DNA of 64,000 nucleotides, taken from NCBI RefSeq assembly GCF_910592395.1, contig NC_088322.1, forward strand, positions 620,001 through 684,000, written 5' to 3'. Shown piece by piece: positions 51,490 to 62,450 of this stretch. Position numbers and translations under genes: made by a program. Below the pieces are notes generated by a model. That model was not told the DNA's origin, did no database searches, and saw only the letters and a list, made by a program, of their open reading frames with translations. The first letter of the stretch is position 1. Each line of letters begins with the position of its first letter. The DNA is from Lineus longissimus (taxonomy: Eukaryota; Nemertea; Pilidiophora; Heteronemertea; Lineidae).

Positions 51490-52325
51490 CAAGTAAGGGA
51501 CATCAATGTAGCCTGATTATGAGAGAAGAGGGGGATGTAAGAGATGGCATCAAAGCCTGATGTCACAATCAAGAGACTGCATTGTAGCCTGATAGATATA
51601 AGCTAAGAGAGTGATGTAAGAGATGTCATCATGCCCTATGTCACAATCAAGTAAGAGACGGCATTGTAGCCTGAATGATATGAGAGAAGAGGGTGGTGTA
51701 AGTGACGTTATCATGCCCCATGTCACAATCAAGTAAGAGACTGCATTGTAGCCTGAATGATATGAGAGAAGAGGGTGGTGTAAGTGACGTTATCATGCCC
51801 CATGTCACAATCAAGTAAGAGACTGCATTGTAGCCTGATCGATATGAGAGAAGAGGGTGGTGTAAGTGACGTTATCATGCCCCATGTCACAATCAAGTAA
51901 GAGACTGCATTGTAGCCTGATCGATATGAGAGAAGAGGGTGGTGTAAGTGACGTTATCATGCCCCATGTCACAATCAAGTAAGAGACTGCATTGTAGCCT
52001 GATCGATATGAGAGAAGAGGGTGGTGTAAGTGACGTTATCATGCCCCATGTCACAATCAAGTAAGAGACTGCATTGTAGCCTGATCGATATGAGAGAAGA
52101 GGGTGGTGTAAGTGACGTTATCATGCCCCATGTCACAATCAAGTAAGAGACTGCATTGTAGCCTGATCGATATGAGAGAAGAGGGTGGTGTAAGTGACGT
52201 TATCATGCCCCATGTCACAATCAAGTAAGAGACTGCATTGTAGCCTGATCGATATGAGAGAAGAGGGTGGTGTAAGTGACGTTATCATGCCTCATATCAC
52301 AATCAAGAGACTTCATTGTAGCCTT
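51490..52325. repeat. Minisatellite, unit 82 bp, about 10 copies
   Basis: GTGACGTTATCATGCCCCATG recurs every 82 bases from about 51700 to 52290. The inner copies are nearly identical; copies at the left edge are diverged. Each unit contains GTGACGTTA. No ORF runs through. Confidence 0.95.
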
Positions 52326-52703
52326 ATGGGAAGGAATAGGGCAGTGTCACAAGAACTAATCTAAACTAAAGGTGATGAAGGAGAGATTTGCACTGACCTA
52401 CTTTTATGACCTTCTGCCCTTCTTTATGACTCTGAGCTAAAGTAGTCGTGTTTGGTATCGAACTAAAGGTAATGAACAGTAGGTTTGTGCTAGCCCATTA
52501 TTACCAACTGACGTACTCGGTGACGTTTAAATCTAAAGGTGTTGTCTGTATTTGATATCAAAATAAAAGTGTTTAAGAGTAGGTTTGCCCTGATCTACTT
52601 TTATGACCTACTAAACAACTTAAACACCGTTAGAGGAAGGAAGTCGCGTTAATGGTATCAAACTAAAGGTATTGAAAGAGCAGTTTTGCACTGACCTGCT
52701 TAA

Positions 52704-53488
52704 CCCTTTCGCTGCCGCTGGTCGACGATCATCGACGGGAAAAAGTTTCCCTTCACTGCCGGCCGTCGACGATCATCGACAGATCACTATCGCAAGTATC
52801 GCCATCTCTCCAAAGACCAATGAACTAAATACCGAATTGGTGGCTGCATGTATGTATTGTACACAGCCAATGCTTTATATTTCCGCGAAAATTTTTGTAT
52901 GTTGCTTCTCAAAGATTTGGAGTAAACAACATCTGAACTTTGTAAACAAATATGGCTGGAGAAGATTGGGTCAAGGTGATAGGTTTCAAAATGACTTTGG
53001 GCCTGATTTTCACCCTGCTCATGATACCCCTGGGGTCATACCTGATATGGGTGATGCTCCCCCCTTTGTGTACTTTTCAAAATTTTTTCCAACTGGAATT
53101 TATCGAGATTGGGCTGAAGAAACCAATAGATATGCCCTTGAATTGATGAAGTAGTGACTCTGGCAAGTTCAAAGCATTGTGTAAAGTCATATTTTGTAAA
53201 AAAAACCCTGGGATTTAATGTGACAACAGTCATTTCTTCAGAAAATCTTGTATCTCGTTAGTAATTAGCTAATTAGCATATTCATAATTAGTCAAAAAAA
53301 TTTTTTTTCACTTTATAATGAAACTTTAGTATCACCTCAACAAACTTTTCCTTTACACCAACTTCCTATCTCTGATAGTTTATGAGCTAGAAAGGCCCAA
53401 AATTTACTACCTGTTTTTACTGTAAACCCCCAAAACATGCCCGGCAGTGTAGGGATTTTGGGCAAAAACGAGCCTGGCAGCGAAAGGG
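52704..53488. mobile_element. Non-autonomous piggyBac-type element, 785 bp
   Basis: TTAA at 52700-52703 and 53489-53492. Ends CCCTTTCGCTGCC and its complement GGCAGCGAAAGGG. The left subterminal region has TCGACGATCATCGAC twice (about 52724 and 52766). No transposase catalytic region; the ORF 52672-53154 has no recognisable sense. Confidence 0.88.
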
Positions 53489-53607
53489 TTAAACACTGTT
53501 GGAGCAAAGGCACTGAAGGTATTGAAGTGCGGATGTGACAAAAGAACCCCTCAACTACTTTTTTCACTGCAGTTCAAATAAAACCTTCACAACTGTCATC
53601 CACCCTA

Positions 53608-53775
53608 GGGGCCAAATTCATAAAGGGCGTTAAAAGGTAAGACGTGTGTAACTTCTCCCTAATTAGTTTAAGGGGCCTATTCATATTCTGTGATGATTTA
53701 AAAGAAGGACCTCAATCTGTCTATTCAGTAGTTAAACGCTGTTTTAAGCTTAACGCCCTTGATCAATTTGGCCCT
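53608..53775. mobile_element. Small MITE with GGGCCAAATT ends
   Basis: About 168 bp. Left end GGGCCAAATTCATAAAGGGCGTTAA and right end, complemented, GGGCCAAATTGATCAAGGGCGTTAA agree closely. The ATTCATAAA phrase recalls Harbinger ends in this window. Confidence 0.7.
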
Positions 53776-54029
53776 ATTTGTCTAAGTTTGATTTCTATCT
53801 AGTCTGTCCATCTACCACAAATCTCCCTATCTACCATAAACCTACATTCTGGTACATGCATATACTACTTGTTCCATTCTCTTGTCATTCATCTCATTCT
53901 TTGCAATTCAATTCCGCCAGGCCACTAGTTTGAAATATCACAGAGATAGAATAAGATAATTGAATGCGGTTTTCAGCCGAGAATGCTATTAATTTGTTCA
54001 TCTGTTGTATTTGGGCCCAGCTAATCCTG

Positions 54030-56620
54030 TCTCTTTATTGGCTCACCGTAAGGGGAGTCTATATGATAGCGCCGTGTCCATCGTCGTCGTCGTTGTCGTC
54101 TTCGTCGTATCCTAACAGTGGCACGTTTCTTAACTGCTAGGGCTATGAACTTGAAACTTTGTACACAGAATGCCCTAGGTCAGCTGACCTCTGACACTGA
54201 TTTTCGGTCCGATCTGATTCTCTGTTTGGCCACCAGGGGGCCAAATGTCGATATCTAAAAAGTGTGATATCTCGCTTATTAGTGACTTGTTTTCGATAAA
54301 ACTTTTGTTGTAGGTACTCATAGCAAATATACATTTTATATTATACGGGTTTTTAATTTGACCTTGTTTTCAAGGTCACAGAGGTCATATGGCGTAAATT
54401 GGCCATTAGAGTGTAAACTATGGCACGTTTCTTAACCACTAAAGCTATGAACTTGAAACTTGGTACATATAACCCCCTTTATCACATAGCCTCTGGTGCT
54501 GAATTTTGGTTCGATCTGATTCCTAACTTTGCCACCAGGGGGCCAAAAGTGGAAATCTAAAAAGTGTGATATCTCGCTTATTAGTGATTTGTTTTTGATG
54601 AAATTTTTATGGTAGGTTTTCCTAGCAAGGGTATATCACATATCGTACGTGTTTTTGATTTGACCTACTTTTCAAGGTCACAGAGGTCAAATGGCGTAAA
54701 TTTGCCATTTGAGTGTAACTGGGGCACGTTTCTTAACCAATAAAGCTATGAACTTGAAATTTGGTGCACCTGATTCCCTAAATCATTTAACCTCTGACAC
54801 CGAATTTCAGTCTGATCTGATTCTCGACTTGGCCACCAGGGGGCCAAACCTAAAAAAGTAAAAAGTGCAATATCTCGCTTAATAGTGACTTGTTTTCAAT
54901 TCTATTTTTATGGTAGGTACTCAGAGCAAGGATACATCACATATCCTACGGTTTTTGATTTGACCTTATTTTCAAGGTCACAGAGGTCAAATGGTGTGAA
55001 TTGGCCGTTTGTGTGTAACTATGGCACGTTTCTTAACCACTAAAGCTATGAACTTTAAACCTGGTACACATGACTCCCTAGGTCAGATGACCTGTGACAC
55101 TGATTTTCGGTCTGGTCTGATTCTTAACTGGGCCACCAGGGGGCCAAAACAAAAAATTTGAATAGTGCCATATCTCGCTTATTACTGATTAGTTTTTGGT
55201 AAAAATGTTATGGTAGATACTCTTAGCAAGGATACATCACATATGATATGGGTTTTTGATTTGACGTTCTTGTCAAGGTCGCAGAGGTCAAACGGCTTAA
55301 ATTGGCCATTTTAGCGTAACTGTGGCACGTTTGTTAACCCCTAAGGCTATGAACTTGAGACTTTGTACAAAGGACCCTCTAGGTCAGCTGACCTCTGACC
55401 CTGAATTTCAGTCCGGTTTGATTCTCGGCTTGGCCACCAGGGGGCCAAAAGTGAAAACCTAGAAAGTGTGATATCTCGCTTATTAGTGATTCGTTTGCAA
55501 TAACATTTTTATGGTAGGTTCTCCTAGCAGGGATACATCACATATCATATGAGATTGGTCGTTTGAGTGTAACTATGGCACGTTTCTTAACCACTATAGC
55601 TATGAACTTGAAATTTGGTGCACATGACTCCCTACGTCATGTCACCTTGGACACCGAATTTCGATCTGATCTGGTACTCAACTTGGCCACCAAGAGGCCA
55701 AAACTAAAATTGGTAAAAAGTGCAATATCTCGTTTATTAGTGACTTGTTTTTGATGATATTCTTATGGTTACCATAATGGTACTTACTCCAAGCAACGAT
55801 ACATCGAATGTCATACCGACTTTGGTTTGACCTATATACTATACATGTACAATGTTTCTTAACCTGGATGAATTCCAAAGCACCAAATATCTATACGGTG
55901 AGCACAATGGCCCCTGGCCGTTTCATTATGAAACAAGCAATTTAAAAAATATCCAAAATAACTTTTTTGGCTCACTGTTGGGGAGTCTATACAATACCAC
56001 AGTGTCCGTCATTGTCGTCCGTTGACATCTGAATCCTGTTTCAAAAACAGTGGCACGTTTCTTAACCTCTATAGCTATGAACTCGAAACTTTTTACACGG
56101 GATTCGATTCCCCAGGTGAGGTGACCACTTACACTGAAATTCAGTCTGATCGGATTCTTGACCAGGGGTCCAAAAGTGGAAACCAAGAAAGTGTGATATT
56201 TCTCTTATGAGTGACTCGTTTTCGATAACATTTTTATGGTAAGTTCTCCTGGCAACGATACATGACATAGAGTAAAAGGTCACAGAGGTTAATGGGCGTG
56301 AATTTGCCGTTAAAGTGTAACAATAATGGCAAATTTCTTAACCGCTTAAGCTGACAACTTGAATTTTGGTACATATGACCCTCAAGGTCAGATAACATCT
56401 GGCCCGCAAATTTCAGTCCAATATGATTCTCAACTTGGCCACCAGGGCCCCAAAACTGAAAAGGTAAAAAGTGCAATATCTCGTTTTTAGGTGACTTGTT
56501 TTCGATGATAGTTTTGTGGTAGGTTCTCCAAGCAAGGATACATCACATGTCATTCCGACTTTGATTTGACCTATATACTATACATGAAGCATGTTTCTTA
56601 ACCAGCATGAATTCCTTACC
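54030..56620. repeat. Diverged tandem repeat, unit about 300 bp, about 8 copies
   Basis: GGCACGTTTCTTAACC begins units at about 54120, 54423, 54723, 55023, 55324, 55577 and 56052, with a weaker copy at 56327. Each unit then has GCTATGAACTTGAAA, GGCCACCAGGGGGCCAAA, ATATCTCGCTTATTAGTGA and CAAGGTCACAGAGGTCA. The array starts after a GGCTCACC...GGGGAGTCTATA segment that recurs at 55971. Short ORFs inside are repeat artefacts. Confidence 0.9.
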
Positions 56621-57034
56621 ACCAATTATCAATATGGTGAGCACAATGGCCCCTGGTCTTTTCATATTTTTTTTTTCGTTCTTTTTCACAATGTGTGGGT
56701 GAACTATGATGCATGAAAGGTTTTTTTTCATTAGAAAATTCCTGCTGAATTCTTCATTTTGCAACTGATTCCCAAACAAACCTGACATGCCAATGATTCA
56801 ACCGTTTTTATTTTTGATGGCCACACAAAAGTAGGAAGTGTTTACTTAGTCTTGTTCAATTCATAATAGGAAATCTAATGCGAGTTAATTTTAATGTAAC
56901 CGCATTCAAATATCTTATTTTATCTCTGAGATATTTAAAAAACATTTATATAGACATTTTTACTTTCTGGTAGGACTGTACATTTTACAATGTAATCAGA
57001 CTCAAAATGGCCACGACCATGGATGTGGTTTTGA

Positions 57035-57065
<31 letters not shown>

Positions 57066-58520
57066 TGCTCGATCGATCGATCGATCAAGCGATATCAACT
57101 ACAGTCAGGTCCAGAAGTGTGTATTTGTTTTGGCAGTTACAGACCGAAAAGGAACCGCTTAGAGACCAATAGTCGCCTCATGTATTGCGGGGTTCGTACC
57201 TCAGATCTATTGCCGCGATGACCTAGGTTTTGCAGTTCACAAACGGAAATGAATTACGTTACGGACATAGGTCATTTAGAGTACTGATCGACGATCATTG
57301 ACCGTCGGGATCTGACGTGACGCGACGATGATACGAACTTACACGAACCGGGAAAAAGGTGACGGACCTCATCCTCACCAATGACGTATTGCTGGGCGGA
57401 CAGGGCAGACATTTATTTAATTCAGAACACAGGGATATTTTGGCCTTCATTGTTTAGGAGTTAGTCGTATCAAATTTCAACATCTTGCGAACACATCAAT
57501 GGACTCGCCGCTATAAATCATCGGAGCGCTTGCCGCTGATACTGAGTGACTAATCAGCTTTCACTACTGATCATGACGTCAGGAGACAGCTGTAAATTAA
57601 TGACAGGCCACATGAAATTCAACTTTCCTTCTTTTTTGAATGAATTACCCATATCTATTTAAAGAAGTAGTTGAATAGTAAACGTTTCACCCAAATTTTA
57701 TTTGCAGACTTTCTCAAAACAAATATTTGAGATGAAATAATTTTGTTGACAGAAAAGAAGTGAAAACCGCCAGCGTTGGTCTTTATGATGCTAACCAATA
57801 TGCAAATAAACACCTGTATCTTATCATTATGATGCGTGCCTCAGAGTAATCGACCTATAGCTTGGTTGCTCGGTGGGTATACACTGCACATTTTTTGGAC
57901 AGTTCGTCTTGGAGTGAAGTGTACCTGTGTGTTCCGTGGAATGCATCATTGAAAATATGTTGTGATAGAAGAGATCACTCAAATTTTGCTGGAAAAAAAT
58001 GTACGCACGCATTGATTTGTGTCATGTGTTGTGTAACGCATTTTGTTTGGGCGGGCGGCGCGGCTGAGAATACCGGCTTGGACTAGAGAATTATTTTCGA
58101 TCATTTTGGATGGGCTGTTTTGGATAGATACTGGCAGGGGATTAGATTGGGGATTATATTTTAAAAACGGTAAGATAAAGGGCCTTTGTATAATCGGCCA
58201 CCCGTCCGTTTCACCAGTAGTTTTCCCATGAACGTCATCTGTCATTCTGTTGCGCGATGAAGGGACCGGGGCCCTGGTCAATGCTTGTCGGTTCGTGGTC
58301 ATGTCGTACTCTAAATAATAGCGTTACAGACCGACCAGGAACCGATTAGAAGACAGTATGATGCAATACATACTTGTGGACCTGGCTGTAAACTCTTTTA
58401 AAGTATCAATTTAGCCATATCGCAAGCTTTTGGGTGACTTGAGGACCTTAAAGATGTATGAAAATGTAATGGCCTAACCCTGTCAAGGAAACTACCATCC
58501 GAATTATTTATATCCTCTAC
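56620..58520. other. No gene; tetranucleotide microsatellites
   Basis: (AATC)n at about 57032-57063 and (GATC)-type repeats at about 57069-57087. The remainder shows no coding sense. Confidence 0.6.
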
Positions 58521-58537
58521 GCTTGTCTGTTTTCAAG

Positions 58538-58737
58538 GTGGCGCTCATGCGAACCAAATCTACTGGTTATGTGAACAGAAAAGATGTGGTATACCCAGGC
58601 TGCCATGTCCTTGGACCTGACGTTGAACTCAAGATCTTCAACACCTCGGCTTTGACTTTAGATTTTGCGAGCGTCTCCAGTTTCCTGAAAGACCAAATGG
58701 AGGTATCATTTGATTGTAACCTCCAGTATTTCATAAG
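58538..58737 (+). CDS. Internal exon of a host gene, possibly SPFH/band-7-like
   Basis: A pyrimidine-rich TTGTCTGTTTTCAAG acceptor precedes 58538, and CATAAG|GTAAAT is a good donor after 58737. The 200 base exon is open in one frame (phase 0 start, phase 2 end). It encodes a strand-rich piece with GYVNRKDVVYPGCHVLGPD and ends LEYF/LQYFIR-like; the pattern resembles the start of band-7/SPFH domains of uncharacterised proteins. Neighbouring exons were not found. A piggyBac-type element sits 36 bases into the downstream intron. Confidence 0.45.
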
Positions 58738-58773
58738 GTAAATGGAGGGGACCTCTTGCCTTTAACCTGTTAA

Positions 58774-59431
58774 CCCTTTCACTGCCGGAGGCGCACTTCT
58801 GCGACAATCAATATTATTCCCTTTACTGCCGGAGGCGCACTTCTGCGACAATTATCCATACACTATAAAACCATTGAAATTTCGTTATTGAGCGTAGTTA
58901 GCGTAAAGTTTGATAGATGGCGCGGTAGTATAGATGGTTCAGCAAAACATGGCGGATGGTTTTATATTTCGATGTATGGAAGTTTATCGAGTAATTTGAA
59001 GTCAAAATGACCAAGAAACTGACTGTGTCTGAGGTCCTTGATGAGCTGGATATAGTGAACGATTCGGACTCTGGTGAGGAGTTCGTCGATGATGATGATT
59101 TAGATCCTGACTTTGATGTAAATGATGAACAAATTAGCGATAATGAGAGTGTGTATAGTGACACACAGGATATAGCCTACATAGTTTTTTCAAAAAAATT
59201 GTCGTCCTCATTATAAATTCAAGATGGCGGTATGCAAATTAGGGCAAATTATGGTCCCATTTTGAAGAGTAGGCAACACTGAACAACTTTTATATACATT
59301 GTTTTGCTCTATCTCCAGAGGCTTTCTCTCTACAGGGTGGAGAAATATCCATACTCAAAATCATGTTAAAACAAAGAAACCTACCGGCAGGTGAGGTAGC
59401 TAAAAATTAGAAGCTACCGGCAGTGAAAGGG
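58774..59431 (+). mobile_element. Deleted piggyBac-type element, 658 bp, with transposase N-terminal remnant
   Basis: TTAA at 58770-58773 and 59432-59435. Ends CCCTTTCACTGCCGG and complement. The left subterminal unit (CTGCCGGAGGCGCACTTCTGCG) is duplicated. An ORF at 59007-59216 encodes a 69 aa acidic peptide (Asp/Glu/Ser-rich), as found at the N terminus of piggyBac transposases; the catalytic domain is missing. Confidence 0.85.
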
Positions 59432-59756
59432 TTAACCACGTATTTTTTTTATATTTAGAACTTCCTCATCTAACAGCCATCTTGCGTGCTGTATGAACTC
59501 GAAACTTTGTACACAGGATTCAATTCCCCAGGTGATTCAGCATGCTCCATGATTCAGCTCAAAAACTGGTGCCAGTGGCAGTCCGTAATGTTCTGAAACT
59601 AAACTACACTGTGCTGACGATCTAAGAGGATTCCCCATTGAGTTTTGGAGTGTGGCCTTGGCTTAGGGGAGTCACAAACATAGGATGCCATATAACGTCT
59701 TATACAATGCACAACCTTTAGGCCAGGACGTCATATGGCGTCTTACTACCATCTTG

Positions 59757-60330
59757 TTTTTAGCTCACCTGTCAGGTGAGCTAATACGATACCGTGGCAT
59801 CTGGCGTCCGTCGTCGTCCGTCGTTAACTTTTGACAAAATCGTGGCACGTTTCTTAACCGCTTGACCCAAAAAGTTCATACTTGGTGTGTGGGTACCCCT
59901 TGGCAAGACCTTCCTTCAGAATGAAAATCAGCGCAATTTGACTGCTGGTCTGCCATATAGGAAAACAATACCTCGCAGACCTTTTTAGCTCACCTGTCAG
60001 GTGAGCTTATACGATACTGCGGCGTCTGGCGTCCGTCGCTAACTTTTGACAAAATCGTGGCACGTTTCTTAACCATTTGACCCAGAAAGTTCATACTTGG
60101 TGTGTGGGTACCCCTAGGCAAGACCTTCCTTCAGAATGAAAATCAGCGCGATTTGACTGCTCGCCTGCCATATAGGGGGTGGTCTTTGAAAACCTATTTT
60201 TGTCATTTTGAAGCTTATGGTTAAAGCTAGAGCGATGAAAATTTTATGGTGGGTGTATCTAATAAAGGTACATCACATATCACACAGGTTTTTGATTTGA
60301 CCTTCATTTCAAGGTCACAGAGGTCGTACT
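59757..60330. repeat. Repeat units beginning with a TAGCTCACCTG palindrome
   Basis: TAGCTCACCTGTCAGGTGAGCTA, a near-perfect palindrome, starts units at 59761 and 59986 (225 bases apart). Each is followed by ACGATAC...GGCGTCTGGCGTCCGTCG and GTGGCACGTTTCTTAACC, linking this family to the 300 bp array at 54-56.6 kb. Confidence 0.8.
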
Positions 60331-60599
60331 CTAAAATTTATTTGATCATGGCACGTTTTTTTGCTATTGGTCATAGACTCTCTAAATTTGATATGTAGAC
60401 ACCTATTGGGCATCTCTACATGTTGACACAGATTTAGGTCAGTGTGACCTACTATTCAGGTATAAGTAGGTCAAAGTTAAAAAAGCCCATTTTCTTTATT
60501 CCAGCAGATTGAAGTTTGAAATGAAGTTTTAGAGGTTGGCCTGATATAGAGGTTTCGATATTAAATAGATTAATTTCTTTTCATATCACTAGGTGGCGG

Positions 60600-62300
60600 T
60601 ATTGTGCAAAAATGTCAGTTGGCACATTGCCAGCAGTTTTGAATTTCGCGATTCGAGGCAATCCGTCGTGGTATCCCAGATGCGCAGTGTTGTACTGCGC
60701 CACTAGATCTGCATACTACAAGTATGGAAGACAGCCATTTTATGAATTTGAAGCGAGACGAAGAAGGAATTAAATCACCTTGAATCAATGCTAAAACTTA
60801 ATCATCCGCTCTTCGGATGAGGTCGTATGTGTTGATTACATTCTTGTGATTGGTTTGAGATTATTAGTTTGTCCTCATTGCCAGTTGTTTTAGAAAATTT
60901 TGACTGTGATTGGAAGGTAAGATGAGAAACTTGTCACACTGTTCTTCGGCTTGGAATGGGGATAGTCAATGCAGAGCCAGTTGGTACAAGCTGCCTTGCG
61001 AATCGGGGTGGCGTAATAATACTGTGAAAGAACAATAAAATGATGAATTGTAGCAGTGTGTGTCAGAAATTATGTGATTTCCATTGCATTTGACGATCCC
61101 AAAGTTTCGAGAGTATGGCAAAATTGCGGCTGCCGTCAGTGGAGATTAGCGTCAAGTCGGAACCTTTCGTTACAATGTGGGCTTTTAAACACAAGTTAAT
61201 GGTTTATAATCACCCAGACGCTACTCATTAGGTAAACCTCTACTAAAAACACTTGCTTTAATTTTTGTAAACATGTCACGAGTGCTTAAAAAGAACCATT
61301 TTTGTGATCGTTTTTCGTCGCTGTAGAAATGTAGACAGTCGGAGTCAGTCAGTGTGTCAACACAACAACGGTGTTAGTCATGAGGAAACCAGCCCTGTAC
61401 AATTTATCTCCTAACCATCCTCCACCAACTAATGGAAAATGCCTTAGATGCCGGGGGATGGATATTTGATGAGGGGAGTGTTTCTGAGGAATAGTTTATT
61501 GACTTTAGCTCTCAGCTTATCTGAGCCAGGTAACCTCCTGCTGAGATGCAATAGGTTAGGGGAGGTTCCCTATCAATTTGAACTTGAACTGCAGTTATAG
61601 ACAATGCTGCAGTGCAGTTATAATGCATACGAATTCGCTGTAAAACTTGGTAATTATTTGTTCACGATGTGTTCCTTATTTTTGCCTCCCTTTATTTACT
61701 TCGCCGATTTAATCCTTAAAATCTATCAGTACAGGTCTTATTATTTTACATAGCCTAGATAAATTTTGATCGCGTTTTGTCTCCTGTCAGATTTATTTGG
61801 TATCAATCCCTATTTTTTTTTAGAAAAGGTGTTTTTGGGTGCTGTCCGTTTAATCGATAACTGCTTATAAAATCAAATAACATTTTTTTAAGGTATTTGA
61901 TATGAATTAATATTACTATTTGTCGAGTGGGATTGTCGTTAGACGTTGACTGTTGAACAGTTATGCGGGAATTCGCCAGGTATTGATCTATATGTCAACC
62001 TTGTTGAGAGTATATTCACTTCATGAATTAGAACCTTTCCCATTGAGAATGCCGAATTGTAAAATAGAACGTGATTGACAAACCTGCTGTTTTTCGCCAA
62101 AAATCATGTGTGCACGTTTTATATGTTCATTGTAATTTATTTCTTATTTTTGAGGACAATTTTGATTTGTTCTATAGAGTATTGTGTCATTGATTTTCAT
62201 AAGTGCGAACCGTCTTCTAAGTTTTCAAGGCGGTTAAATTTGAATTGAAGGGCTGAAAGCTAAATATTGAAACTACTCTGGTAGCGTTTTGGTCCATCAG
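60600..62300. other. No gene recognised
   Basis: No ORF with coding sense and no element ends seen. Confidence 0.4.
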
Positions 62301-62378
62301 ATTGCTTTTATTTTTAGCTCAGCTGACTAAGTCAGCCGAGCTTGTCAAATAAGTTGTTCAGTGGCGTCCGTCTGTCCA

Positions 62379-62411
62379 TCCATCCATCCATCCATCCATC
62401 CATCCATCCAT

Positions 62412-62445
<34 letters not shown>

Positions 62446-62450
62446 GTTAA
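62379..62450. repeat. (CATC)n microsatellite
   Basis: About 17 units of CATC/CCAT, following a TTTAGCTCAGCTGACT...GGCGTCCGTCTG segment related to the TAGCTCACCTG repeats upstream. Confidence 0.95.

Noticed and set aside
51490-52325. Regular array that could be taken for a CRISPR
   Set aside because: The whole 82 bp unit repeats with no unique spacers, and the genome is animal.
52672-53154. 160-codon ORF
   Set aside because: It crosses the TTAA and end of a non-autonomous piggyBac-type element and has no recognisable domain.
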